From Pseudomonadota bacterium (GTDB lineage Bacteria > Desulfobacterota > Syntrophobacteria > Syntrophobacterales > Syntrophobacteraceae), in NCBI GenBank assembly GCA_023442755.1, contig JAEZXS010000071.1, positions 1 through 30,520 on the forward strand: 30,520 bases of DNA, written 5' to 3'. The notes below the pieces were generated by a model. It did not search any database, was not told the DNA's origin, and worked only from the letters and a program-made list of their open reading frames with translations. Position 1 is the first letter of the stretch; each line of letters begins with the position of its first letter. Below are positions 1 through 6,543 of the stretch, one piece after another. The translations under genes were made by a program, and so were the position numbers.

Positions 1-1185
1 CTTTCGTATGCCGGAAACGGTGATCTGATTGTGAATGGGAATATGGGGGTGGGTACGGCAAGCCCAGGCGCCAAGCTTCAATTAATTAGTGGTTATGACA
101 CAACAACTCAGAATAATGCTGCTTTCAAATGTTATTCCCAGCCAGGAGCAGGAATATGGATGGGATACGATTACACTCATGGCCTGGGCATGATTGGCTC
201 TGTGGTCGAGAACGTGGCGCATATGCCCCTGAGCCTCAATCCGTACGGCGGAAATGTTGGGGTTGGACTTGGGGGAGTTGTACTGCCCAATTATGCCTTT
301 CAGGTAAACGGGACAACTTACAGTTCGACATTTGCCAGTTCATACGGAATTCACATCGATCTGGCCGACACCAATAGCGGCTGGGTAAGCCCCGGCATTG
401 TTTTTGGCGGGGAAAACAGCGGAGAAGCAATTGCCTCCAAGCGTACGGCAGGCGGTAATCAATGGGGCCTTGATTTTTATACAAGTTTCACCCGCAAAAT
501 GGCCCTCAGCAATTCCGGTAACCTGGTAATCGGTTCAGACAATATCGGCTCGGGAGGGCATGCTGCCATAATAATGGCCGGTGGCAGCAGGCCGAGTTCG
601 TTCGACGGCATAGCCCTGTATGCCTCGGGCAGTGCACTCCGTGTTTCCGACCAGTACGGAAACGAGGGCTGGGTGGGGCCAAACTTCTCTCCCAGTTCAC
701 TGGAGGCTCCAGAAGTCCTCTACGATGCCGAAGAGAGCCTGCCCGCGATAGAAACGGAAGTGCAGTACTACGCCGGTTTTGTCCGCTACACCAATAAGAC
801 CCGTCAGGCCAAACTCGCGGGAATGACCGATGCCGAAAAGCAGCAGCTCAGCCCTGCCCGGCGAACCTGCGTCATAAAGGAGACATTTGCCGAACACGAA
901 GCCCGGCCCGGCGAGAGACTGACGCAACTCATATGGGAAGAGGAACAGGCCAAAATCAAGCAGATGAAGGATGCGGAACGGCAGGCGCTGATCGAGGAAA
1001 AGGCCCGACTCACTGCCGCCGCCGAAGCGAAGGACAAGGAAATAGCTGCCGCAAAGGACAAGAACAAGGCCTCGATCCAGAAGGAATCGGCCAAACTCAG
1101 AGAAAAACTCAAATCGATAAAGATATCGGAAGAATATGTAATGCAACCCATCCCCCCGAGGCTTCAGGCGGCTTTGGGCAAATAG
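1..1185 (+). CDS. Tail-fibre/surface-like protein, 5'-truncated by window edge
   Basis: The reading frame is open from base 1, so the gene starts outside the window; a GTG at 31 is unlikely to be the true start. At least 394 codons are present, ending in TAG. The N-terminal part carries glycine-rich units of the kind GNMGVGTASPGAKL (around base 40) and a weaker copy GNVGVGLGG (around base 250), each leading into a short beta-rich stretch; such units are typical of phage tail-fibre-like and large bacterial surface proteins. From about base 710 the protein changes character: a charged segment rich in Lys, Glu, Ala and Gln with few glycines, predicted as a long coiled coil (about bases 930-1120), ending PPRLQAALGK. 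I see no peptidase S74 (endosialidase chaperone) signature at the C-terminus. The exact role is unknown; a fibre or adhesin with an intramolecular trimerisation tail is inference. Confidence 0.7.
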   Translation, partial: LSYAGNGDLIVNGNMGVGTASPGAKLQLISGYDTTTQNNAAFKCYSQPGAGIWMGYDYTHGLGMIGSVVENVAHMPLSLNPYGGNVGVGLGGVVLPNYAFQVNGTTYSSTFASSYGIHIDLADTNSGWVSPGIVFGGENSGEAIASKRTAGGNQWGLDFYTSFTRKMALSNSGNLVIGSDNIGSGGHAAIIMAGGSRPSSFDGIALYASGSALRVSDQYGNEGWVGPNFSPSSLEAPEVLYDAEESLPAIETEVQYYAGFVRYTNKTRQAKLAGMTDAEKQQLSPARRTCVIKETFAEHEARPGERLTQLIWEEEQAKIKQMKDAERQALIEEKARLTAAAEAKDKEIAAAKDKNKASIQKESAKLREKLKSIKISEEYVMQPIPPRLQAALGK

Positions 1186-1712
1186 CGGACGAGGGGGATT
1201 TTATTGGAATGAAACGGGCAGGATGAACCGAATCCTCTGACATTCCAGCCCCCGTCCACGCGCCTTCAGATCAGAAGCAAAAATTATGGGAACTTGGCTC
1301 AGCCAAAGCTCTTCTTCGCGCCGCTCCCGCGCTTGGCGTCGCCGGGCGGGAAGGCGGTGGTACACTCCAGACAGGCTGAACACATACTCTTACCAAGCTT
1401 TTCTTCGCGGACTATCGCGGCTGGCGAGAGCCGAAATTAATTGGCCATGGCGATGTGCCGGCACGAGAAAAGACACCACGGCTGCAAGCCGCTCACAGAA
1501 ATCTTGGGTACCTCTAAATCCTCTCATTCGTCTTTCTTCGCGGCTTCTTGTCCGTTAAGTTGACACCCATGGCCTGGTGCGAGGGGGAAGTTCTGCGAGA
1601 ATCTTGAAAATGATTCCTGGATGATTACTGTTTTTCACAGTGGCGGACTAGGCAATTATCCGGATCAACATGGAATTGAATCGGCCGCAAAAGGCTGTTC
1701 AAGGAGGATAGC
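1186..1712. other. 527-bp stretch without a convincing gene; nested hairpin at its left end
   Basis: No frame here has a credible start, RBS and protein-like composition. Just after the preceding stop codon, bases 1187-1257 can fold into a three-tier structure: GGAC (1187-1190) and GGGGG (1193-1197) pair with CCCCC and GTCC (1249-1257), TGGAATG (1205-1211) pairs with CATTCCA (1241-1247), and an inner AGGAT/ATCCT stem closes the top. There is no T-run, so this is a structured 3' end rather than a classical terminator. The sequence TTCTTCGCG recurs three times (about 1313, 1402 and 1533) without other repeat structure. A weak TTGAAA at 1604-1609 could be a -35 for the next small gene. Confidence 0.4.
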
Positions 1713-1853
1713 ATGGAAATCAAATCGGATCTCAGCTCGTGCATCTGCGAGGGACGCGAATTCGCTCACGAGGAAAAAGTGTGTCAGGCCAGCGAGTGTT
1801 ATGTCTGCAAAGACGGGAAGTGGGAGAAGGACACCGAGATTCCCGTCCTCTGA
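1713..1853 (+). CDS. 46-aa cysteine-rich micro-protein of unknown function
   Basis: ATG at 1713 is preceded by a near-consensus ribosome binding site AAGGAGG six bases upstream, and the frame ends at TGA 1851-1853, 30 bases before a strong terminator. The protein has 46 residues with five cysteines arranged C10-x-C12, C24, C29-x2-C32, plus H19, in a hydrophilic, acidic context (CEGREFAHEEKVC, then CYVCKDGKWEKD). There is no signal peptide or membrane segment, so it should be cytoplasmic. The CxC and CxxC pairs suggest a metal site (zinc or iron) or disulfides; this is inference. I do not recognise the family. The RBS, terminator and clean boundaries are the reasons to treat it as a real gene transcribed alone. 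Confidence 0.6.
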   Translation: MEIKSDLSSCICEGREFAHEEKVCQASECYVCKDGKWEKDTEIPVL

Positions 1854-1882
1854 TACCGACCAGCCATCTGCGAATTATGCAT

Positions 1883-1921
1883 AGATCGGCCGGAGCCCCG
1901 ACGGCTCCGGCCGATCTTTTT
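1883..1921 (+). terminator. Rho-independent terminator after the Cys-rich micro-protein
   Basis: A perfect 15-bp stem (arms 1883-1897 and 1903-1917, GC-rich core GGCCGGAGCC) with the five-base loop CCGAC runs directly into a T-run (1917-1921). It closes the transcript of the 46-aa gene. Confidence 0.9.
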
Positions 1922-1983
1922 CACCCCCGGCGATAAAAGCACACCTGCCTTCAAAAACTTTGTCCAATACATCACAATTCCAT

Positions 1984-2002
1984 AAAGGAAATTTTATCCT
2001 TT
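1984..2002. promoter_or_regulatory. AT-rich inverted repeat upstream of the cytochrome gene
   Basis: AAAGGA (1984-1989) and TCCTTT (1997-2002) form a perfect six-base inverted repeat around AATTTTA, about 105 bases upstream of the cytochrome start. It could be an operator; no clear -35/-10 pair accompanies it, and chance is possible. Confidence 0.25.
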
Positions 2003-2106
2003 CCCGATAAGAGGTTAGGGATGCAGAACGGGCGAATTCGGAGCGTACGGCGTATAAGAGAACACTGCGGCCCTGTGCAATCGTCTCAAACTGGAAAGGC
2101 GCTCTT

Positions 2107-2592
2107 ATGTTCAGCAAATCCGGTGCACTGTTTTCCGTTTTCCTTGTCTTTTTCTTTCTCGTTCAAATTCCCGTTTTCCGGACGGACATGGCGCGATGCG
2201 ACACCGGGGCCGCATACGTGGGGTCGGGATCCTGCAAGGAATGCCATTCCGCCGAATTCGACAGCTTCAGAAAGTTCAACAAAAAAGCCCATTCCTTCAA
2301 GAGCCTGACGAGCCTCAGAAAGGGCCTTACCGAAGCCGAAATGCAGAAGTGCTACGAATGCCACACGACCGGATACGGCAAGCCCGGGGGCTTCCGTTCC
2401 GAAAAGGAAACGCCGCATCTCAGGGACGCAGGATGCGAGGTTTGTCACGGGCCGGGAAGCATCCATGCCGAATCGGGCAATCCGAAGGACATCAAGGGGA
2501 AGTTGACGGCCAAGGACTGCGAGTCCTGCCATAATTCGGAGAGGATCAACGCCTTCAAATACAAACCGCTGGTATATGGAGGCGCTCACTGA
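2107..2592 (+). CDS. Periplasmic tetraheme cytochrome c (c554-like domain)
   Basis: 161 aa from ATG 2107, with GAAAGG about 8 bases upstream. Residues 1-29 are a Sec signal peptide (short basic start, Phe/Val/Leu-rich core). Four covalent heme motifs follow: C43KECH, C82YECH, C110EVCH and C138ESCH, giving a small tetraheme protein with extra histidines (H62, H104, H120) as possible distal ligands. The arrangement, including the ending KPLVYGGAH, fits a deltaproteobacterial cytochrome family that I recall lying directly upstream of a chemoreceptor gene. Here the stop codon overlaps the ATG of such a gene (TGATG at 2590-2594), but that partner is broken. It probably acts in periplasmic electron transfer or redox sensing; the electron partner cannot be read from the sequence. 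Confidence 0.9.
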   Translation: MFSKSGALFSVFLVFFFLVQIPVFRTDMARCDTGAAYVGSGSCKECHSAEFDSFRKFNKKAHSFKSLTSLRKGLTEAEMQKCYECHTTGYGKPGGFRSEKETPHLRDAGCEVCHGPGSIHAESGNPKDIKGKLTAKDCESCHNSERINAFKYKPLVYGGAH

Positions 2593-3000
2593 TGAAAAAG
2601 CTTGCTCCGAGTCTGCAGATCAAGGTTGTTCTGGGTGTCGCGGTGCTCGTCCGCCTGCCGAACTGATCGAAAGCAACGTCACGATGATCCGTACGGGGGG
2701 CGGAGCTGACCAGAACGGGGACTTCGAGTTTTCGGAGGTCTCGTCCAGCATCTAGAAAGTGGGCGATCTGGTAAGGGAAATCTCTGCGGCTTCGCAGGAG
2801 CAGGCGCTGAGAATCGGCCGGATCAACAAGGCAGTCGTGGAAGTGGACAAAGTAGTCCAGAAGAACGCAAACAACGCCGAGCAGGCCGCATCCGCTTCCG
2901 GGGAGATGAATGCACAGGCCGACCATATGCAGGGCTTTGTCGGGCGGTTGGTCGAACTCATCGACGGAAGGGGAAGGCGAAACGGAGCGCCTGGGGAGCA
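2592..3000 (+). pseudogene. Remnant of a methyl-accepting chemotaxis protein
   Basis: The gene starts at ATG 2592, overlapping the cytochrome stop, with an N-terminus typical of a chemoreceptor (MKKLAPSLQIKVVLGVAVLV, start of the first membrane helix) but hits TGA at 2664 after 24 codons. Immediately after, in another frame, comes the C-terminal end of an MCP signalling domain: AELIESNVTMIR from about 2659, an in-frame TAG at 2753-2755, then KVGDLVREISAASQEQA, INKAVVEVDKVVQKN and NNAEQAASASGEMNAQA, continuing to about 2970. Most of the sensor, HAMP and signalling region (over 1 kb in an intact gene) is missing. After about 2970 residues such as GEGETERLGSKSAKK, which would suit an MCP tail, appear in a third frame. 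So a large internal deletion, at least one frame change and one nonsense codon are visible. The 3' limit is approximate and may run into the mutM 3' end. Confidence 0.85.
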
Positions 3001-3066
3001 AATCAGCGAAAAAGCACGAGCCCGAAACGCCTGTTGGTATCCGAACGGGAAGCCCTGTAACCGGGA

Positions 3067-3858
3067 TCAATCCTGCGGCTGGCATTTCGGACAGAAGACG
3101 GAGGTCCTGCCGGAGACTTTCATCGACTGGAGCTTTGAGGCGCAAACCGGGCATGCAGCCCCTTTGCGCCTGTTGCGCAAAAGGAAGTTCTCGGGAAACT
3201 GCGACGTATCGGCATTCCGTTCGACGGCTGTTTTCAATACATCCTTGACGCGGGCAAATAGCGTCCGCAACTGCTCCCTGCTCAGAGTGTTCGCCCTGGC
3301 CCTTGGGTAGATGCGGGCCTGGAGCAGAATTTCGTCGGAATAGACGTTTCCGATTCCCGCCATTATTTCCTGGTTCATGAGAGCAGCTTTGATTTCCCCC
3401 TTACGGCCTTCCAGCCTGTTTCTAAATGTTTCAAAGTCGAATTCCCCGTCCAGGACCGACGGTCCCAGACCCCGGCCCTCGATCACCGACTCCGGTTTTT
3501 CCACCAGCCCGATCCATCCGAGCATCCTCTGGTTCACATACGCCAACACCCCGCCGCCTTCGAAGCCGAACAGGACGCGACTGTAAGCCGGCTCCTGTTC
3601 CGGTTCTTCGAAATAGTGCAGGTATCCGGTCATCCCGAAGTGCATGACGAGCCACACACCGCGATCAAGCCGGCAGAAGAGGTACTTTCCATGCTGCCGG
3701 GTCGAAATGAACTCCGCTCCGGCCAGACTTTCAAGTTCCTGCCGGGAAACTCCCCGGACGATTTTCGGATTGGCGAGCCGGACGCAGGCAATCTTTCGCC
3801 CCACGGCGTGTTCCTGGAAATATTTCCTGAAGTGGGCAACATCGGGAAGTTCCGGCAT
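3067..3858 (-). CDS. mutM: Formamidopyrimidine-DNA glycosylase (Fpg/MutM), variant
   Basis: 263 aa, read from ATG at 3858, because the mature enzyme must start with Pro: MPELPDV gives catalytic P2 and E3; GGAGAG lies 6 bases upstream. The longer open frame to 3924 is not used. K58 in RQHGKYLF matches the conserved catalytic lysine, MHFGMTG carries the intercalating Met, and a C-terminal zinc finger is present (CPVC then CPKC near residues 236-260) with the conserved Arg in SGRTS. The enzyme removes oxidised purines such as 8-oxoG and nicks the abasic strand. One deviation is clear: the usual DPRRFG-type loop reads NQRMLGW, so the intercalating Arg is kept but Phe is replaced by Leu, suggesting a divergent subfamily with altered opposite-base preference (inference). 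Confidence 0.9.
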   Translation of the reverse strand: MPELPDVAHFRKYFQEHAVGRKIACVRLANPKIVRGVSRQELESLAGAEFISTRQHGKYLFCRLDRGVWLVMHFGMTGYLHYFEEPEQEPAYSRVLFGFEGGGVLAYVNQRMLGWIGLVEKPESVIEGRGLGPSVLDGEFDFETFRNRLEGRKGEIKAALMNQEIMAGIGNVYSDEILLQARIYPRARANTLSREQLRTLFARVKDVLKTAVERNADTSQFPENFLLRNRRKGAACPVCASKLQSMKVSGRTSVFCPKCQPQD

Positions 3859-3915
3859 AGCAGGCTCTCCTTCCGCAACTCTTCCCACAAAAAAGGAAGG
3901 TTTACCCGGCAATCG

Positions 3916-3932
3916 GGCACCCACGGGGTGCC
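3916..3932 (-). terminator. Hairpin between the 67-aa gene and mutM
   Basis: GGCACCC (3916-3922) and GGGTGCC (3926-3932) form a perfect 7-bp stem with a three-base loop just past the stop codon of the minus-strand 67-aa gene. A T-run (minus strand, about 3890-3896) follows only after some 20 bases, so this may be an imperfect terminator or simply an mRNA stabilising hairpin. Confidence 0.4.
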
Positions 3933-3939
3933 GGCGCGT

Positions 3940-4143
3940 CTACTCTTCGGCAGGTTCTTCCTCGGCGGAGGGGGTGGAAAGATCGAGGTTTGGCAGCTGA
4001 GCGCTTACCACCGTGTTTTTGAGCGTCCAGAAAACACTGCGGAAATGCTCGTCGAAGTTGGTAGGGGAAACCCGGCCCAACTCGATGAACTTGACCAGGA
4101 TTTCCTTGGTCAGCTTCATGATTTTTTCATCATCAGGACTCAT
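3940..4143 (-). CDS. Small conserved-looking protein of unknown function, 67 aa
   Basis: ATG at 4143 is preceded by GAGGA on the minus strand with suitable spacing; TAG ends it at 3940. The protein has an amphipathic helical body (KIMKLTKEILVKFIELG, then SPTNFDEHFRSVFWTLKNTV) followed by an acidic tail (STPSAEEEPAEE). No membrane segment or cofactor motif is visible. The helical part faintly recalls the N-terminal helices of MucR/Ros-type regulators, but there is no zinc-finger part, so no function is assigned. It is divergent to mraZ and shares the 4144-4497 intergenic region with it; mutM lies 81 bases downstream on the same strand. Confidence 0.65.
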   Translation of the reverse strand: MSPDDEKIMKLTKEILVKFIELGRVSPTNFDEHFRSVFWTLKNTVVSAQLPNLDLSTPSAEEEPAEE

Positions 4144-4497
4144 CGCATCCTCGCCGTTTCCAGTTAAAAAGCCTCTGCTTTATGGATTGGAAGGCCATGG
4201 GGTATCGAGCAGAGGCTTTTCGAGCAAGTGGAATACCCCGGAAGGCATTCCGGCGCTCGTATGTAAATGTATCACAGTGGCAGTCGCGCAAGCAACTAAA
4301 TAGGCCAATTTGCACCGGAATTTGGCAATGGTGCCGCAAAGAGGGGAGGATGAGCGGGAATTTCGGGGTGGGTCTCCGGGAATTGCACAATTATTTCGGA
4401 AAGTTTGGAGGGTGCGAAGGAGAATTGTCTTGACAAAGTAGAAAAAGTGGTGCAAGAGAGGTGTCAAGTGGGAAATTGTGGGTAAAAGGGGTACAAA
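4144..4497. promoter_or_regulatory. Divergent regulatory region between the 67-aa gene and mraZ
   Basis: 354 bases without a gene. Visible structure: a perfect 13-bp inverted repeat, AAAAGCCTCTGCT (4167-4179) against AGCAGAGGCTTTT (4208-4220), with a 28-base loop, lying in the 5' leader side of the minus-strand gene; a TTGACA at 4430-4435 embedded in the small palindrome TTGTC-TT-GACAA (4425-4436), a possible -35 for mraZ although no good -10 follows at 16-18 bases; and the MraZ box array described separately. Confidence 0.5.
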
Positions 4498-4502
4498 GTG
4501 GG
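4447..4502 (+). promoter_or_regulatory. MraZ operator array with 10-bp period, running into the mraZ start
   Basis: GTGGG occurs at 4468-4472, 4478-4482 and 4498-4502, spaced exactly 10 or 20 bases; the skipped position (4488-4492) reads GGGGT, and degenerate copies GAGGT (4458) and GTGGT (4447) continue upstream. MraZ proteins are known to bind TGGG-type direct repeats with a 5-base spacer upstream of their own gene. Here the last box is the GTG start codon plus the second codon of mraZ, and the degenerate one covers the likely RBS (AAGGGG). Autorepression through promoter or RBS/start occlusion is inference. Confidence 0.75.
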
Positions 4503-4959
4503 TATTTTGAACAAGCCCTACTTCAGAGGACGATCGGTCCACCGCCTGGACGTTAAGGGGCGACTCCGGATTCCCGCAAAATTCAGGGAAGTCTTGCAGA
4601 ACCACTATACAGACGCTCTCATCGTGGCCCAGCTGGGCGATTGCCTCGTGGCGTATCCGCCCGAGAGATGGGATGAGATCGAATCAAAAGCGTTGAGTCT
4701 TTCCGAAGTTCAACCCGAGCACCGTGCCTTTTTGCGCCGGTTTGTTTCGAGCGCTGAAGAATGTGAGTTTGACAACCAGGGCAGGATTCTCATCCCGCCC
4801 CTGCTTCGTGAAGATGCCGGGCTGGATCAGGAAGTGGTCCTTGCCGGCGTCCTCACCAATTTCGAGATATGGGACAAGTCCGTCTGGGATGTCCAGGCGG
4901 AGCGTGACAAGCAAAATTACCAGAAGATAATGGAAACAATCGCCGGTACCGGGCTTTAA
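4498..4959 (+). CDS. mraZ: MraZ, transcriptional regulator of the dcw cluster
   Basis: 153 aa from GTG 4498 with AAGGGG six bases upstream; an in-frame TTG at 4507 is an alternative. The two tandem MraZ/AbrB-like half-domains are evident, each with the DxxGR signature: RSVHRLDVKGRLRIPAKF near residues 12-29 and CEFDNQGRILIPPLLRE near 89-105. MraZ forms ring-shaped oligomers on DNA and represses its own operon in the bacteria where it was tested. It is the first gene of the cluster, 2 bases ahead of rsmH, and its operator boxes overlap its own start codon, so it should control the whole operon from here. Confidence 0.95.
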   Translation: MGILNKPYFRGRSVHRLDVKGRLRIPAKFREVLQNHYTDALIVAQLGDCLVAYPPERWDEIESKALSLSEVQPEHRAFLRRFVSSAEECEFDNQGRILIPPLLREDAGLDQEVVLAGVLTNFEIWDKSVWDVQAERDKQNYQKIMETIAGTGL

Positions 4960-4961
4960 GT

Positions 4962-5912
4962 ATGAGTGCAACCCTGCCGGAAGGTCAACACATACCGGTC
5001 ATGCTGGAGCCGGCCATAGAGCATCTGAACTGCAGGCCGGGCGGCATTTACATCGATGGAACCGTCGGAGGAGGAGGATACACCCGGGCGATACTGGAAA
5101 AGAGCGAGCCGGACGGAACTGTAGTCGGCCTCGACTGGGATATGGAAGCAATCGAGCGTGTTCGCGAGCGACTGTCCGTCTACGGCAGCAGACTCATTCT
5201 CGAGAAGGCTGATTATGCCGATATCCGCCAAGCCCTTTACAAACACAACCTGGAGCGCGTGGACGGAATTGTCGTCGATCTCGGGCTTTCGAGCTACCAG
5301 ATCGATGACGCGGAGCGCGGCTTCAGCTTCATGCAGGAAGGGCCGCTCGATATGCGCATGGACCGCGAACTGCCCCTGAGCGCGGCAGACCTTGTAAATA
5401 CGCTGCCGGAAAGGGAACTGGCCGATCTGATCTATCGCTACGGCGAGGAGAGGATGTCCAGGCGAATTGCGCGTGCCATAGTGACGGAGAGGAAGAATCG
5501 GCCGATAGAGGGAACGCGCGAGCTTGCGGAACTGATACGCAAGGCGGTTCCCCGGACGAGGGATGCGGTCCGGATACACCCGGCCACACGCACTTTTCAG
5601 GCCCTGCGTATAGCAGTAAACCACGAACTTGAATCTTTGGAGCGCTTTCTGCCCGAAGCCTTCGATCTTCTCGGTCCGGGCGGAAGGCTGTGTGTCGTTT
5701 CCTTCCATTCGCTGGAAGATCGTATCGTAAAGGAGACCTTCAGGGAATGGGCGCGACAGTGCCGCTGTCCGCGCGAGCTAGCTGCGTGCGCCTGCGAGGG
5801 TAGGCCCCTCGTCAGGGTCTTGACCAGAAAGACTCTTCGGCCTTCGCCGGATGAGGTTGAGCGAAACCCCCGCGCGCGCAGCGCCCGGCTCAGGGCCGTC
5901 GAAAAGCTCTGA
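4962..5912 (+). CDS. rsmH: 16S rRNA (cytosine-1402-N4)-methyltransferase
   Basis: 316 aa, ATG two bases after the mraZ stop, so probably translationally coupled. RsmH (MraW) methylates the exocyclic amine of C1402 in 16S rRNA using S-adenosylmethionine. The N-terminus HIPVMLEPAIEHL, the glycine-rich SAM loop DGTVGGGGYTRAIL (around residue 33), the DLGLSSYQID motif, ATRTFQALRIAVN and the C-terminal SFHSLEDRIVK are all present, and the length is normal. The inserted small domain between the SAM-binding halves is intact. Second gene of the dcw cluster, as in most bacteria. Confidence 0.96.
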   Translation: MSATLPEGQHIPVMLEPAIEHLNCRPGGIYIDGTVGGGGYTRAILEKSEPDGTVVGLDWDMEAIERVRERLSVYGSRLILEKADYADIRQALYKHNLERVDGIVVDLGLSSYQIDDAERGFSFMQEGPLDMRMDRELPLSAADLVNTLPERELADLIYRYGEERMSRRIARAIVTERKNRPIEGTRELAELIRKAVPRTRDAVRIHPATRTFQALRIAVNHELESLERFLPEAFDLLGPGGRLCVVSFHSLEDRIVKETFREWARQCRCPRELAACACEGRPLVRVLTRKTLRPSPDEVERNPRARSARLRAVEKL

Positions 5913-6543
5913 GGCGGATGCCTGAATAGCGGCGCGCAGCGGTTTTTCCTTTTTTGCGATTGCGCCACGGCCCTACTTCTCCGGGTTTGAGGGGGCCGGG
6001 AGGAGAACGGGCCTGATTCACCCCCGCGACGGGGAAAGCAGTATGGGCTTCCGGGTAACGAGGGGTTGAGAAAGAAGCAGGGGCTATTCCGGACGGCCCT
6101 GGGGAGGGCTGTCCGGAGCTTCTTCCGAAACGGACGGAACTGAACAGCTCACGAGGGGGGAAAGACCGGAGAGAGGCGTTGGATCGAGCGGGAGAACGAC
6201 TGAGTTCTGCTGGGCAATATTATGCGAAAGGGTGCAATCATGCAGGAATCAACCTTCGAGAAGGGGTTTCCGAAACGCAGGTGCCCCTCTTCAGCCAATC
6301 TGATGAGAAGAAATACAGTGAACCGTTTTGAACCCGATCCGGTCTGCAGAAGGCCGGCAAAACCGAACGCATTCTATAGGTCGACGGCCCACCCCTTCCG
6401 GCGGGGATCTTACCACCCGGGAGGAAGCGACTGGGAGCCGGCCCGGGACATTTTGTAACCGGGCAGTACGGGCAAGGCCCGACAACAGTAACGAAACCTG
6501 ACTACTGGACGAGCCGATGAGTTGGACAAGAGAAGGCGCTTCA
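5913..6543 (+). other. Long gap between rsmH and ftsL with a strong structured hairpin
   Basis: About 630 bases separate two genes that are normally adjacent. The stretch has no well-supported gene. A strong hairpin is visible: TCCGGACGGCCC (6088-6099) pairs with GGGCTGTCCGGA (6106-6117) around the loop TGGGGA, and a second helix AAGAAGC/GCTTCTT (6072-6078 with 6118-6124) stacks below it after a nine-base bulge. A smaller CCCCG-CGA-CGGGG hairpin lies near 6023-6037. No T-run follows, so it is not a typical terminator; it may be a processing site, an attenuator or part of a small RNA. GC content matches the neighbours. Confidence 0.4.
6240..6458 (+). CDS. Doubtful small ORF between rsmH and ftsL, 72 aa
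   Basis: ATG 6240 has AAAGGG seven bases upstream, and the frame ends at TAA 6456. The predicted protein is basic and Arg/Pro/Ser-rich without hydrophobic core, membrane helix or motif (for example PKRRCPSSANLMRRNTVN). Its composition is what a chance frame in GC-rich DNA tends to give. It is listed because it is the only frame in this long gap with a plausible ribosome binding site. Confidence 0.2.
   Translation: MQESTFEKGFPKRRCPSSANLMRRNTVNRFEPDPVCRRPAKPNAFYRSTAHPFRRGSYHPGGSDWEPARDIL

Noticed and set aside
1286..1558. 90-codon plus-strand frame rich in Arg and Ser in the 1186-1712 gap
   Set aside because: No RBS, strongly biased composition and no domain; typical of chance frames in GC-rich DNA.
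3859..3924. 22-residue N-terminal extension of MutM
   Set aside because: Catalysis requires Pro directly after the initiator Met (MPELPDV), so the start must be 3858.
6088..6117. Hairpin in the rsmH-ftsL gap as an intrinsic terminator
   Set aside because: No T-run follows the stem, and the downstream genes belong to the same cluster; kept only as an unexplained structure.
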